Below, piece by piece: positions 11,932-23,403 of a stretch of 54,535 bases of DNA. Made by a program: the position numbers and the translations under genes. The notes below the pieces were generated by a model that was given only the letters and a program-made list of their open reading frames with translations, did no database searches and was not told the origin of the DNA. Within the stretch, counting starts at the first letter, position 1. Each line of letters starts with the position of its first letter. The DNA is from Rhizophlyctis rosea (lineage: Eukaryota; Chytridiomycota; Chytridiomycetes; Rhizophlyctidales; Rhizophlyctidaceae): the NCBI GenBank assembly GCA_027596075.1, contig JADGJC010000248.1, forward strand, positions 6,417 through 60,951, written 5' to 3'.

Positions 11932-13128
11932 TAGTCTGTGCCGATAGCATTTGGAGATGGTTATCACAGGAATAGAAGGGTTATCGACGATTTCAAGAGG
12001 GAGAAACTGAAGTCAGGTAGGATGGGCAGGTAAATAAATATACTATGAGGCGCGGATGTAAACAAAAGAATGACACTTTGCTGGGCAACGCGCTTTCTGA
12101 CTGTGTGATGACCATAGTAGTCCAGAGTGCCAGTGTATCAAAGTATCAATAGGCAGATATGTAGGTACTCACAGGTGTCGCACTGTTCAACAACTACAAT
12201 AGGTACCTAGTGCAAAGAGTGCAGGGTGTAGGCTGCACTGACATTCATATGGAGTGTGCGGGGAGACACTAAAGCGCACACGCCAACAGGCCTATCCACG
12301 CACGAGCATATGCGACTTGTGTGTCAAGAACAACACCCTCACTACCCTCCTCCGAATACCTATCCAGTTGGGTATGCCTCCCTAATACCTATCAACAAGT
12401 GTGTGTAACTCCTATCGCGATTACAGTGCTCTGGGTGGTGGTCAGGTGGTCCTGGGTGGTTGTAAAGGTCAGACTGGAGTCGACTGGTCCAAGCTACCTA
12501 CTATACCGATTGCAGGCTGTTCTCCTTCTCCTGCACAGTGCAGTGCATGCATACCTGCACAGTGCATATCCATGCACATTGAAACAGACATGACTGTGCC
12601 ACGCCGCCCAATACCCCTTTGCCTTCAGCAATATGACCCAAAATGGAAAGCAGTCGCGCCACAATGTAGCGCGTGGCTGAGCTGAGATAGTAGGACACTT
12701 GCTGGACTCTGGAGCTCTGGAGTTGGGTATCCTGGTGTGACATTCGGCAACCTTCGGCGATTCGGCATTGGGCAAAGTTCATATCCCGTGACGATGATAC
12801 TGATTGGTCAATGGTGAGTATGGTGGGCAGTTGGCGTGTGAGAAAGACGAGGAGATACTGATATAGACTCGACAGTGGTTCACCATGCGGCAATGCATAT
12901 GTAATGACCATAATGATGCTCAAAAGGAGTTAAAAAGGCACAAAGGATCCACAGGGTAGGGCATAGAGTACACTATGCATTGAGTTGCATGGATACTGGT
13001 ATGCAGTACCTATGATATAATATCAAAAATTTACAGATATCCACAGGTCAAGGCAGACATGGAGCTCATGTCCACCTCAGATCGAGACAGGCAGGCGCAT
13101 GCATTCGCTGGTATCAATCAAGCAGTCG
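11932..13128. other. Intergenic region
   Basis: 1.2 kb between two minus-strand genes: the promoter side of the large disordered-protein gene and the 3' flank of ATX1. It is rich in TGCA/GTGCA words. No coding frame is supported. Confidence 0.45.
12529..12587. repeat. Near-palindromic TGCACAGTGCA repeats
   Basis: The word CCTGCACAGTGCA occurs twice within 60 bp, with TGCATGCA between the copies and GCACATTG after them. Each unit is nearly self-complementary, so the stretch could form a small hairpin or bind a dimeric factor. Function unknown. Confidence 0.4.
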
Positions 13129-13465
13129 CTACACGGCCTCCACTGGTTTTCCCGTCTTCTTGATGATTTCCAACACTTCGTTCTGACCGAGTGAGGTGGT
13201 GACGACGACAGTCTGCTTTTCGAGGGATATGTCATAGGTGGAGACCTCGCTTTACTGTGGTAACAAGATGATGGGGGGGCCAGGTGGCAAACGGTCGTCG
13301 GATGTACTAACCTTTTTCAAAACACGGTCAACAGCTCCTGAGCAGCCGCTACAGCTCATGCCGACCTTAAAGGTGTATGTTTGCTACGGCATCATGTACT
13401 CCGATGAGATGCGAGCTTATGCAAAATGTCGCTCTTCATCACCTGGTCCCTCTTACCTGAGTCAT
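13129..13465 (-). CDS. ATX1: Copper metallochaperone ATX1
   Basis: Three exons, 13465-13457 (only ATG ACT CAG), 13383-13312 and 13245-13129, give a 65-residue protein. All introns are in phase 0 with GTAAG and GTTAGT donors. The product is one heavy-metal-associated (HMA) domain. The metal-binding motif MSCSGC puts Cys14 and Cys17 in the usual MxCxxC position, followed by GAVDRVLKK. A conserved Lys-rich end (EIIKKTGKPVEAV) matches the family. Atx1 carries Cu(I) in the cytosol to the P-type ATPase Ccc2 of the late Golgi for loading of multicopper oxidases. The length is close to the usual 65-75 residues. The 3-codon first exon would be missed by most gene finders. Confidence 0.93.
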
Positions 13466-15105
13466 GTTGGATGTAAATGTTCACTTCGAGACGAGATCAG
13501 AAGACGGATAACTCGGATAGTGGGGCTGCTGAGCTTTGGTGGTTTACTTTGTTCCAAACGGGAGTCTAAACGGGGGCTCGGGGGGAACAACGCTGGTTTT
13601 ATTTGTTGCGGCTTCCCAAATTCCGACAGTAGTAATGTTGAGAGTTGCACCACATGCTGCGCATTGACGGTGAATTGGTCAGCTGTCAGCGCATTGCTGA
13701 ATCGTTGAAATTGGCATTGAAGCTGTGGGAGACACTCGAGAGTCTGGAGATGTGTGAAAGAACGACGGGAGTGGCGGTTGTGGAGGTTTTGAAATGCGCG
13801 GCAGTGCGGGTCTTGCCCATTGCGGTGATTTGTTCCAATTATGGTTAGAGTGGATATGTCCAGTGAACCTTCTTGTGGGGGTTACAAGTCCGCGCTTACC
13901 GACGATAGCACCCAAAGTTTTGACCTGCTTTCCCGAGCCGGTTGCCCAGCTTTGTGGACTTCGTCTGGGATGGATCTACTGGGACTGGTGGCCGAACCGT
14001 ACATTGCCAGATATTTGAAATGAGATGCTACACTAGTCATATGGTGTGCCAACTATGATTGTCCGTCATTTCCACTGGAAGCAGCTGAAAGCTGAACGTC
14101 CTTCTTGGCGGAGCTTGGCGGTTTTCAGACGACGGTGATTATGGAAATTGAAACCGCCGGATTTGGCATGTCTTGCAACGTCTCTTGTTGATAATCTCCT
14201 ACCACTCACCACTCCATGAGACTGTAGACCACTAATTGATATCCAAGCATGTCAACCACTTCATGTGCTACTTACATGAGAAGCATGCAACCAGAAGGGT
14301 CAATACGTCAGATAACCAGTCCACTTCACCACTTGAATTGTTGTCATGGGCCTATGAGAAGCATATCTGGGAAATATCAGAGCTAGATCGTGCTTTTCCC
14401 ATCAGGGACCGGACCATTTTCTCATTTTCGACAGTGGATGATGTTATAGTATTTATCGTACTAAGTGTACTATGTGAAATGCGAAATATCCCCATCAAAT
14501 AAGGTTTTGAGTTTCAGCATCCAATGACTATTGCACTTATTGCGTAATAACCATGATACCTACTTATAGTTCTCAATTCCAGTCAAATTCTCACGATTGG
14601 AGGATGCCTCCAAGGGACCAAGTCCTCCAATTTTTCCCCACGTAAAAGCAAAAACCACTCAAACCACTCAAACCACTCCAACCCACGTGTGGGACGTGTG
14701 CGCCACAGTCCAAAGCGAGTTGGATGCCCCCGCGCACACCCCAAGTTCCAAGTTCCAACCCCCACCATCCCAACTGCCCATTTCAGTTTACTTCAACATA
14801 CTTGTGGCTACTCACTCATCCTCGGTACTAGTCAGAAGCCGGCCCTCTGGGGTGTGATACAATTTGGGGTATGAGCGGACATGTATTTCTTCAGAATATC
14901 ACAGGCAGTGCCTAACTGTAGCGTTTGCCTACTGACAGTCTTGCCCTCCATATCGCTCAAGTAACGCTATTGTACATATTCAAGTCTCGCTTCATTCTGT
15001 ACATACTTCGCAATTCGTAGTATCACCGTCGCATACCCCGTGCAACACCCTCCACCACATCCAGTCACGCAATAAACCTCTCCAACCAAAAAAACAACCA
15101 GCAAA
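13466..15105. other. Divergent intergenic region between ATX1 and ZnT genes
   Basis: 1.6 kb separate the ATX1 start (-) from the zinc-transporter start (+), so it serves as a divergent promoter region for two metal-handling genes. Short frames (for example 14236-14502) lack recognisable domains or splice partners and are not annotated. Confidence 0.45.
14655..14682. repeat. Short tandem repeat (ACTCAAACC)
   Basis: Three adjacent copies of a 9-bp unit, AAACCACTC, with the last copy followed by CAACCC. It lies upstream of the zinc-transporter gene. Confidence 0.55.
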
Positions 15106-17029
15106 ATGCTCCACTCAATAACAGTCTCCCCAACACCACCTCTACCCCTTTTCAAGCAAACATCCTCCCAAACATCCTTCGCAGACCTAGACCTCAAATA
15201 CCGCCGTCACTCCCTCCTGTCCACCATATCCCGATATATCCGCACTGTCTACACAAACCCAGAAACCCGCAAGGTCTTTTTGTTCCTGTTGCTGAACATG
15301 AGTTTTACCGTGGTCGAGTTTGCGTATGGGTGGTGGACGGGGAGTTTGGGGTTGACTGCTGATGCGGTGCATATGCTGTTTGATTCGACGGCGTTGATTT
15401 TGAGTTTGGGGGCGAGTGTTGTGGCGAAGTGGGATATGGATGAGCGGTTTACGTATGGGTGAGTTGTGAAAAGTGGAAGTATGGTGGAATGATATGGTGT
15501 GTCTGATGGAATTGATGAGCGTGTGCCGACGGTCAGAGGGATGATGCGAGTGAAGATGACATAGCGGGGGGCCCATAGCGCGCTGAATTCGTGTTGAGTG
15601 TTAAAGAGATATTTCAAGTAAAAAGGATGTTACGCGGAAATTGGGAGTGGAGATGTAGTTGATGCGCACCTGGCGGAGATACTCAATAAACTGGGACTCA
15701 TGAATGGAGAGTTTCTGATCTATGCGATGCCGGAATTGACTGAATCTTGCCCGCAGATTCGGCCGAGTAGAAACGCTTACGGGGTTCGCAAACGCTCTAG
15801 CGCTATTCCTTGCCAGCGGCAACATCATATGGGAAGCTGTGGAGCGGATGTGGGATCCGATGGAGATCAAGACGGAGGAGTTGCTCGTCGTGTCGATTTT
15901 GGGCTTATTGGTCAACATGGGTGAGTATTGGATCGGATGAAAGTCGATTGTTTTGCATTTGGCGCACGGGTCTGTTGTTGCGGTCAGAAGCTGAAACAAA
16001 GCATGTTTGCATCGTTTTCATAGTGGGCATATTTGCATTTGATCACGGCCACATGCACCATGGCCACTCCCATGGTCATTCTCATGGCCATTCTCACGGT
16101 CATTCGCATGGCCACTCCCACTCTCACTCCCATGACCACTCCCATTCCGATCACGACCACCATCATGGGCACAATCACAGCCATAGCCACGACGTCAAGG
16201 TCCCTCTTTTAAACGGCTATCACTCAGATCACAAGCATGACGACCACGGACACAGTCATAGTCATGGACACGATCATTCAGATCATGGACATTATCACGC
16301 ACATGGACATGAAAGTGCGCATCATGGGCATGGGCACTCGCATGGTGGGCATAGTCATGGGCATGGGCATTCGCATAATCCCCTCATGCACGGTACGTGA
16401 GCAATGCGATTTCATATGTGTTGGTGGGAAAATCATTGTGGATTCAGCTCGCCTGCTTGGAAAACGCATCTAATGACAATTTTGCGCCACATCAGGCATG
16501 TTTCTCCATGTCCTGTCCGACACCCTAGGTTCCGTCGGCGTCATCATTTCCACCCTTTTAATCCAATGGTATGGCTGGCTATGGTCCGACCCGCTTTGTT
16601 CGCTCTTCATCGCGGTCATGACCATTGCGTCCGTATGGCCTCTTTTGAAAGAGACGGCCGCGGTGCTGCTGCAAAGAGTGCCGTATGGGTTGGAGAGGGA
16701 GTTGCAAGGGGCGTTCAATATGGTGCGTTTTTGATGCTTTCTGTTCTTTTTGTGTTGAATCGCAATTCCTAGGCCAAGTGGTGGGCGTCGTCATGTCGGC
16801 ATATATTGATATTCCCAAACAGGTTTTGTCGATACCGGGCGTCATTGGCATGTCGCACCCGCATTTTTGGGAACTGTGTTCGAACCATTATGTTGGGACG
16901 GTCAAGGTTCAGGTTGCAGAAGGGGCCAACGAGCAGGAAGTGCGATTTAAGGTTGCGAATGTGTTCAGGGAGGTCGGGGTCAGGGATGTTACGGTGCAAG
17001 TGGAGAAGGATGGCGGAGTAACGTATTGA
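15106..17029 (+). CDS. ZnT/CDF zinc transporter (ZnT5/ZnT7, Msc2/Cis4-like)
   Basis: Five exons (15106-15458, 15757-15920, 16024-16392, 16496-16722, 16823-17029) give 439 residues. It is a cation diffusion facilitator: the zinc-site motif HxxxD occurs twice, ADAVHMLFDS (H89/D93) and FLHVLSDTLG (H300/D304). Typical membrane helices surround these, including VETLTGFANALALFLASG. Between the fourth and fifth helices, residues 179-295 form a very long His-rich loop of HGHSHGHSH type that should bind zinc. The C-terminal cytosolic domain reads VLSIPGVIG then PHFWELCSNHYVGTVKVQV. The loop and sequence place it with ZnT7/Msc2/Cis4, which load zinc into the Golgi or ER. The first intron is unusually long (298 nt) but joins in perfect phase (YGFGRVE). 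Confidence 0.93.
16045..16382 (+). repeat. His-rich coding repeat (CATGGNCACTCN)
   Basis: Degenerate tandem copies of CAT/CAC-GGN units inside exon 3 of the zinc transporter encode the HGHSHGHSH loop. They are imperfect at DNA level and are probably expanded by slippage. Confidence 0.75.
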
Positions 17030-17347
17030 GTAAGGTCTACGGGAGACTTGAGTTTTTGGAATCAGGCAGAAGTGGTTGAGAGGGGTTGCATTTTCGTAGA
17101 GGGGTCACACTTTTTTGGATTCAAGATGAAGGTCTTGACCGAAGGCGTCCTCGCAGGTCAAGATGTGATTGTTTAGGTCTTTATTGTTTTACTGTAGAAA
17201 TGTACTTTATTATTATTGTCTTTCAAAAGGTAATAGATGATCAGGGTTTTTGTTCATGGAAAGGGTACCTTCCGGCACGAGGAGTGTTTGTTTCTCGTCT
17301 CATCTCAACTACATATATATTGTGTACTTAGCACCATTTCTGCAAAA
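17030..17347. other. Convergent 3' spacer
   Basis: 318 bp between the stop of the zinc transporter and the stop of the Nudix gene. A/T-rich runs fit 3' ends. No gene was seen. Confidence 0.45.
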
Positions 17348-19179
17348 CTAGCCTCCTATCCGGTATGTTGGCATCTTCCTCCTGATAAACCAACCAACAA
17401 ACGGTATGGTGTTCCAATAATCTGAAAGACCCAACCAGACGCCCCTCACCCACGAAGCAATGCCCGCCGCATGTCGGACCAAGCAAACACCTGCAGCAAC
17501 TCGGAGGGCGACCGATGCAATGATTGTGGTATGGAGGACGCGGTGGGACGTCGATCTGGACCTGGTAAATAAATGAGCATCCACAACGTGAGTACTGCCA
17601 TTCAAATAAGCCAGGAAATCGGGTGGACGATGTAAGGGCCCATCTCACCTCTCAGCGACATCAACAACAGGCTTCCTCCGTCCTTCAATCATTCCAGTCC
17701 CAACTCCCAACTCTCCTTCCAGAACCCTTGCCAATCCACGAATACCAATATTAACGCCTATATCAACATCCCAATGGTAGAAACGCACGGCTCCCAAAGC
17801 GCTCAAGGGTATGGAGGGTACATGTGCAGGAGTATGACACAGATCAATTAGATCAGAGGTCATCCACAGTGTGAGGCCCCACAAAACTAGTCGGCTGGGT
17901 GTCGAGTGACCAGCGAGAGGTGTGAGCGGGGTATGTAAGGTCTGTGCCATTTCCGGAATCGCAAGTGTAGGTGGATGATGGTGATGATGGGCAGGGCTAT
18001 ATGAGGCATGGTGTTCTGGGTGATTGCAGATGTGATGGTATCCAGTCTCTGGGTTCGGAAGGACAACTCCCTTATATTCGTAACCTCCCAGCACAAATGT
18101 AACAATGCTGACAAATGAATCGACGACCCATTTTCTCCACAGTGGCCCCTCTTCTCCTGCCTTCGAGGTGCCATAGAGTTTAGTCAGTGTCTGGTGAGGA
18201 ATGAGAGCTCGCGTAATGGGGAATGGAATTGCGGTCCATGCAGCTGGGCAGCGGGCTGTGGTGAGGAAGAAAGAGAGGGGGATCCAGTGGGTTGATGAGA
18301 CTTCAGTTGGACAGAGATTGAATGCAGGGGTGTTGGGTGTCGGTTGCAGGTAAACTAGCGGGAAAAGGAGTGTTACGTTCTGTTCAATTTAAAATGAGAC
18401 CTAAAATCATTACCAAATGCACATAATGTCATTATGCGGTTTCCGCCTGTAGGAGGTCTGATTTCGCGGTCATCCAGGGCTCCAAGCGGAATAAACCTGT
18501 CAGTAGTTGTGAATGAGTGATCACTTTTGGTCCACAACACCAAGTTTGCGCCTGCGGTATGTATACGACACAACATACCTTTCCGCCCGCAAATCCAACC
18601 CAACTTCCTCCAGCGTCTCCCTCACCGCCGCTTCTTCGTCCGTCTCGTTTGCCTCAGCCTTACCGCCCGGGAAGGCCATCTATACTTCTTTGCGTTTGTC
18701 AGTTGCTCCTTCTTTCCCAACTGGTGCAAACAGTGTACAATTCATACATGTCCACTCCATCGGTCCCGTACGTGCACTGCCCTCCGCACAAAAAGAACCT
18801 GCAGCTCTCCACGGCCCACCCAATCAGCTATTTGGCAAAGGCGGTGAGTGTGAGAAAACGCACTTCTGGCGTGAAAGACAGATGTCTTAAGACCTTTCCT
18901 TACCTTTCAAAAAGTCATCCGCGGTTGTAGGCACTGGAACAAGTGAAAGAAGATTTGAACTTGATTGAGTCTTATGTGTCCCCCACTCCGACCTGAGAGA
19001 AAATTACCGGTGTTTTCGTTGGAGTCGCTTCCCGGCTCGTCTGTATGAGCCCTTGGCTGCACGCGTAAGATAATGGCCACGCTCGCACGTCGAGTACAGT
19101 CAGGCAGGTCAGCTATCTTCGCAACGGGCAGATCCCGCAAATTACGCACGAGGTTTGTCAATAGCGAAACTGCGTCCAT
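17348..19179 (-). CDS. Nudix hydrolase, CoA-diphosphatase-like, with C-terminal extension
   Basis: Seven exons (19179-19008, 18933-18904, 18827-18748, 18679-18579, 18496-18414, 18354-17649, 17561-17348) give 461 residues. The Nudix box is complete: G100-x5-E106-x7-R114-E115-T-L-E118-E119-V-G121-L. It is preceded by RDRWSGHMAFPGG, the context typical of CoA and acyl-CoA diphosphatases (Pcd1, NUDT7/8), which split CoA into 3',5'-ADP and phosphopantetheine. A further typical stretch is LDDREIRPPTGGNR. Residues past about 230 are a long extension with a His-rich segment and a hydrophobic C-terminus (TIIASVALRVAAGV; WLGLSDYWNTIPFVGWF) that could anchor it in a membrane; the usual enzymes are 220-340 residues. 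No peroxisomal C-terminal SKL is present. Substrate is inferred from the family. Confidence 0.88.
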
Positions 19180-19726
19180 GTCGTAGCTTCTGCTGTGTAC
19201 TACCGAGTTTGACAGATGATGTTCCAGGGCCGGTCAAAACCTGGGGTTTAAATTGATGTCATGCCTGGATGAGTAAAATTGCATATCGCATATTATCACA
19301 AAATACTCCTTGTATTTATCCGCCCTCCATCCTAAAGGACCCTCGCGTCTGCCAAAAACCGCACCAGCCTCAACACGCCGACAAATTGCCAACACCACAT
19401 CCTGAGGAAGTACAAAGTTGCAATTAACGGTGGTCTTGAAAAATGGCAGCTAATCTTGAATACCATTAATCCATGTGGTTCGGCACCCAACATAGCAATG
19501 AGATATTTGCGAATATAAATCGGAACACGATGAGTTGACACCGTTTTGAACCCCAATATGGGCCGTATGATTCTGTATCTATTGCATACATCGCATGATT
19601 ACATGAAAAAGTAAAAAGGAAACAAAGGAGAACTTTGGGGGAGGGGGTATAACGCAATCATATTGAATGCTATGGAGGCCCCGCCTCTACTAGCCATTCA
19701 TTTTTAGTCCTGCCGCGCCAGAAAAC
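19180..19726. other. Intergenic spacer
   Basis: 547 bp between two minus-strand genes. It contains the 5' side of the Nudix gene and the 3' flank of the next. Nothing coding is supported. Confidence 0.45.
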
Positions 19727-20768
19727 TCAGTACCCGCCACGGTAACCTCCGTTCCCACCGCTGTTACCGCTGTAGGCACCGGCATGTTGAATTTCAGTAC
19801 CAGTTAAAGAACCGCCACGTTTCTGCTTGGTAAATACAGGGTTCAGTTAGTACAGTGAGCAGCGCGAGGAACCATCCCGACTATGAGAAAATGGGCGCTA
19901 CCCACCGTAAACTCGTCCAAAGAGATAGGGTCCAAGGTAGTGCTCTCAAGAACCTTGGGTGCCGCGACATGCCTCTCATATATGGGTTGATGGCGGTGGA
20001 TGATGTGAGTTTGGCGGATTTCCCTGTGGATGACGGGCTGGATTTCCTCAATGATGTGCGGCTTGATGATCTCATGAATGATGGGGGCCGAGACGTTTTG
20101 CGTGCGAGTAGGCTCTTCGATGGTGCGACCGGGTTGGTGTTGGTTGCGGAGGTGGAGATAGCGACGGACGTGGTCCGGGCTGTTCATAAGCGAATGGGTA
20201 TTAGCATCCAGAATTGAAGGGGCAATCATGTATGGGAGATACATACTTCAAGTCCTCAACGGTTTCGCGAGACACTGGTGGGTGGGACGCTTCGTGGTGG
20301 TGGGTTTCGGTGCGGAGGTCGTGGATGGGTTGAACAACAACGCGCACTCTTCAATCAGAAAGATTGACATTGAAATGAGTGAGCCAAAAACCGGTCCATT
20401 CGCAGTGCGTGGCATGCAAAGTGTTTCACCACGAGCACTCACTGAGTTTCCTCACGCTCTCTGTCAATGACGGGCTGCACCTCCTCAACCTGGTGTTGAA
20501 TGATCCTCTCCTGAACAATAGCCGGGTTCTGTGTCGTAAACCGGTTTCCCTTTCCGTAAGTGCTAGTGAACTCCGCTGCGCCGTCACGACCAACGTATTG
20601 GTAGTTGGAGCCTTGGTTGCCATATCCGCGGTCGTAAATTCCAGCCCCACCGTAAGATGCTCCTGCAGGTGCAGTGCTGGGCTTGCTTCCGGCTCCATAA
20701 GAAGAGTATGTCGTGGCACCCGTGGGGTACCCGCCGTGGTTCGGTTTGATGGCGTTGATGAGACCCAT
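19727..20768 (-). CDS. Allergen-like / Gln-rich stress-type fungal protein
   Basis: Four exons (20768-20443, 20348-20247, 20179-19906, 19822-19727) give 265 residues. The N-terminus is Gly/Tyr/Ser-rich. The body repeats a motif of the type EEVQPVIDRERE, VVVQPIHDLRTE, EEIQPVIHREIRQ and HIIHRHQPIYERH, ending LDPISLDEFTKRGGSL. Many fungi, including moulds where it has been annotated as an allergen, carry this repeat family, with no established biochemical role; hydrophilic repeats suggest a stress or spore protein (inference). There is no signal peptide. A TATA box sits 139 bp upstream, and the short leader fits a highly expressed gene. Confidence 0.72.
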
Positions 20769-20906
20769 TTTTCTTGCGTTTCGGCTGCTGCTGCAGGAGT
20801 ATGCTTGATTGAGTTTTTGAAGAGGTGAGGACGAGGATGATTTGCGAGAGGATGCGGAGAAGAGATGGAGTAGTGCTCAAGAACGAGCTTTCCTGATGGA
20901 CGATTG

Positions 20907-20914
20907 TTTATAAA
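20907..20914 (-). promoter_or_regulatory. TATA box of the allergen-like gene
   Basis: TTTATAAA, identical on both strands, lies 139 bp upstream of the ATG at 20768. Spacing fits a fungal TATA promoter. Confidence 0.55.
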
Positions 20915-23403
20915 GGGTACCTGAACCCTTATAACAAGAATGGCATTTCGTCCATTGATATCACATCAATGGCCGTGTCCGGAAGACCCTGATCCGGGTA
21001 ACGTTTGGATCACGATAGCTGTTTACTGCACGATAGCTACCCTCCCAGACACAATCTACGATTGTGACGGAAGGGCGAAAGTTTTCTGGAGTTCATGATC
21101 ACTGCAACCTGATCCACTTGTATTGTTGACATTCGTCCGAACTACCCACTTTACTCACGTATCCTGATTCAGCTGGTCCGTTTCCATCGGCACATGCTTC
21201 GATGGGTTACGCCAAACGACGCAAGGAAGTAACAGCATGAGCGAATGAGCTGCGCCTCAAAAGTCTCAAACACAGACGTACGTCAGATGGATATCGCCGA
21301 GCTGTTTGTCAGGAATCATACAATCTCACACGTCCCCCGAAGGGAACGATTGGATTGAAGGTCATTCCCTTAGTTCCTTCTGTAACTTTTAGTATGGATT
21401 TGAGGCACCTTTGAATAGCCACTACGGCGTACGTTGCAATTTTAGCAATTTTCACATCCACAACCAAGTGTGGTTGGCCCGGCAAAAACACAACGTGATT
21501 TTTTGGATTGAACATTCAGAATAAACTCGGATGTCAAGTCTTGTTTGACAAATAGTACGATTACCCCCATCTTCTATATCTCGAAGTCCAATGCGAAAGG
21601 CCAGAACCAACATCAGTGGCCAATATGTCTGTTATCAAATGAAAACCTTGCATGTAGGCGTCCCAGAAGGCGCCCAATGTCATTACCAACCTAGTATTGG
21701 AAGCCGAAAGCATTTTCGACGTCATTGTATGCAACAACAAATCTCATATGGCCCAAGGCGAGCAAACTAGTACCCGCACTCTTACTGACGGCAAACTTGA
21801 TAGGATGAGAGCCTTCAATGGAACACCTGTCGACGTCAAAACCACTTAAGGATGCTTGCAAAAGCAGCCAAAAGCCGCATTGAACTCATTGAGAGTCTCC
21901 ACCGTCGCCAGTGCCGGACCAAGTCTCGTTTCTTCCTCCTACCATTGATATTTCTCTTCCTGGCGTGCCGAATGAGCACATACGAGCAGATCAGCATGTA
22001 TCATTTTTGAGGCAATGTGTCAATTGCCTGAACCGGGGCAGTATGCAAAAGCTTCAAAGCAACAATCCGCTGGATATGTTTTGACAGCATCAGCAAAATA
22101 AATGAGCTTATTACTGTTCATGGAGGGAAAATCCCTTGCAGCCAGGAGATTGAGGCGAATGCTTCAAAGTCGTACAACTGATGGAAAAACTAATGGAAAG
22201 TGATTTCTTTGTTGGAAAAGTGAGACCTGGAGAAGAATTTAAGTTTTACAGGATGAGGAGGCGGAGCACCGACAAGACGGGTTGATGTGCAGCGCAAAGA
22301 AGACGGTATCATTGGATTTGACCTTTAACAAACACCCACAATGGCCTTCCGTGTGTTGGATTGAGTCCCCGAGTAGTAGAACATGTCGGTGAGGCGGATG
22401 ACGCAATGCGCAAAACCACTTTTGTGCAGCAATCGCACCAACTTATCGAAGGTGGTGAGTGTGGTGCTTTTATTTTGATCGTTGGGTATCTCGTTTACCA
22501 GCAATGCGATTCGGAGGATGTCTCGTTGATCAAATTTTGTCGCATCGAGAATGGGCAATTAGTGGTGCGTAGTAAGCTTTTTGGCATTGGGGGGACGTTT
22601 GTGGGGGTCACCTAGCAGGACGATTCCACATTTCATTTCCCTCTGTCCCCGATTTCAGTTCAAACCCTCGCGTTTGGTGGCATGGCAGGGGGGTGACACT
22701 TGACAAGTGGCGTAAGCAGTGTGGCACAGCCATCAGCATGTTCTCATTTCCTGCAACCCACACGTCCGTCCTCCTCCTCATATGATATCATTTCCGTCAA
22801 CAGCATGGCGAAAGGCCCAGTCTCTCACGTTTGTCTCATATATCTGATCCCGATCACGATCTAGCAATCACCGCGTTTATCTCATGGATCTAAGTGGGCC
22901 ATTTGGAGTAAACAAACCCACTGCAACTGACGCGCAATCAATCTTTCTTCAATGGGCATCATCATGTTACGCGTGTGAGCGTGTGCACTCATGCAAACTG
23001 ATGCCAGCCACCCACCCAAGTCACCCACTCACCACTCTCACCATCCTGTCCACAATCACCCACCAACCGATCACACAGAACTGACACCCATCAGCCCGTC
23101 CGTCCTTCCCTCCCTCCATCCATCAATCATCTGGAATCATCGGGGGTTGCAACACTGTGCAATACTGTCTCGCTCTTTCTTCTGGGCTCTCAGGCTCCCT
23201 CAATTACTCCTTCTCTCGCCTTTCCAAATACTCGTCACTCCTGCAAGCCGACTTCCTGGCACTTGCATATCCACATTCTCTCTCCTTTCGCGCGTTTTCC
23301 CTTCACATATCGTTCTCGCACCACGATTACTTTAACCTCTCATTCTTGGCAAACCTTAACACCTAAATCCCAACCACCATCACCTCATACCTATTGCTCG
23401 AAG
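20915..23403. other. Gene-poor region
   Basis: This is the largest gap in the window, about 2.5 kb. It lies between divergent genes. Several short open stretches occur (21658-21849 +, 22325-22558 -) without start, splice partner or clear domain. The last 400 bp are rich in CAYYCAY and pyrimidine tracts and should include the promoter and leader of the lyase gene. Confidence 0.45.

Noticed and set aside
14236..14502. 88-codon frame upstream of the zinc transporter
   Set aside because: No domain, no splice partner and no conserved-looking composition.
16865..16900. GTTCGAACC word resembling a tRNA B box
   Set aside because: It lies inside a conserved transporter exon and no cloverleaf or A box surrounds it.
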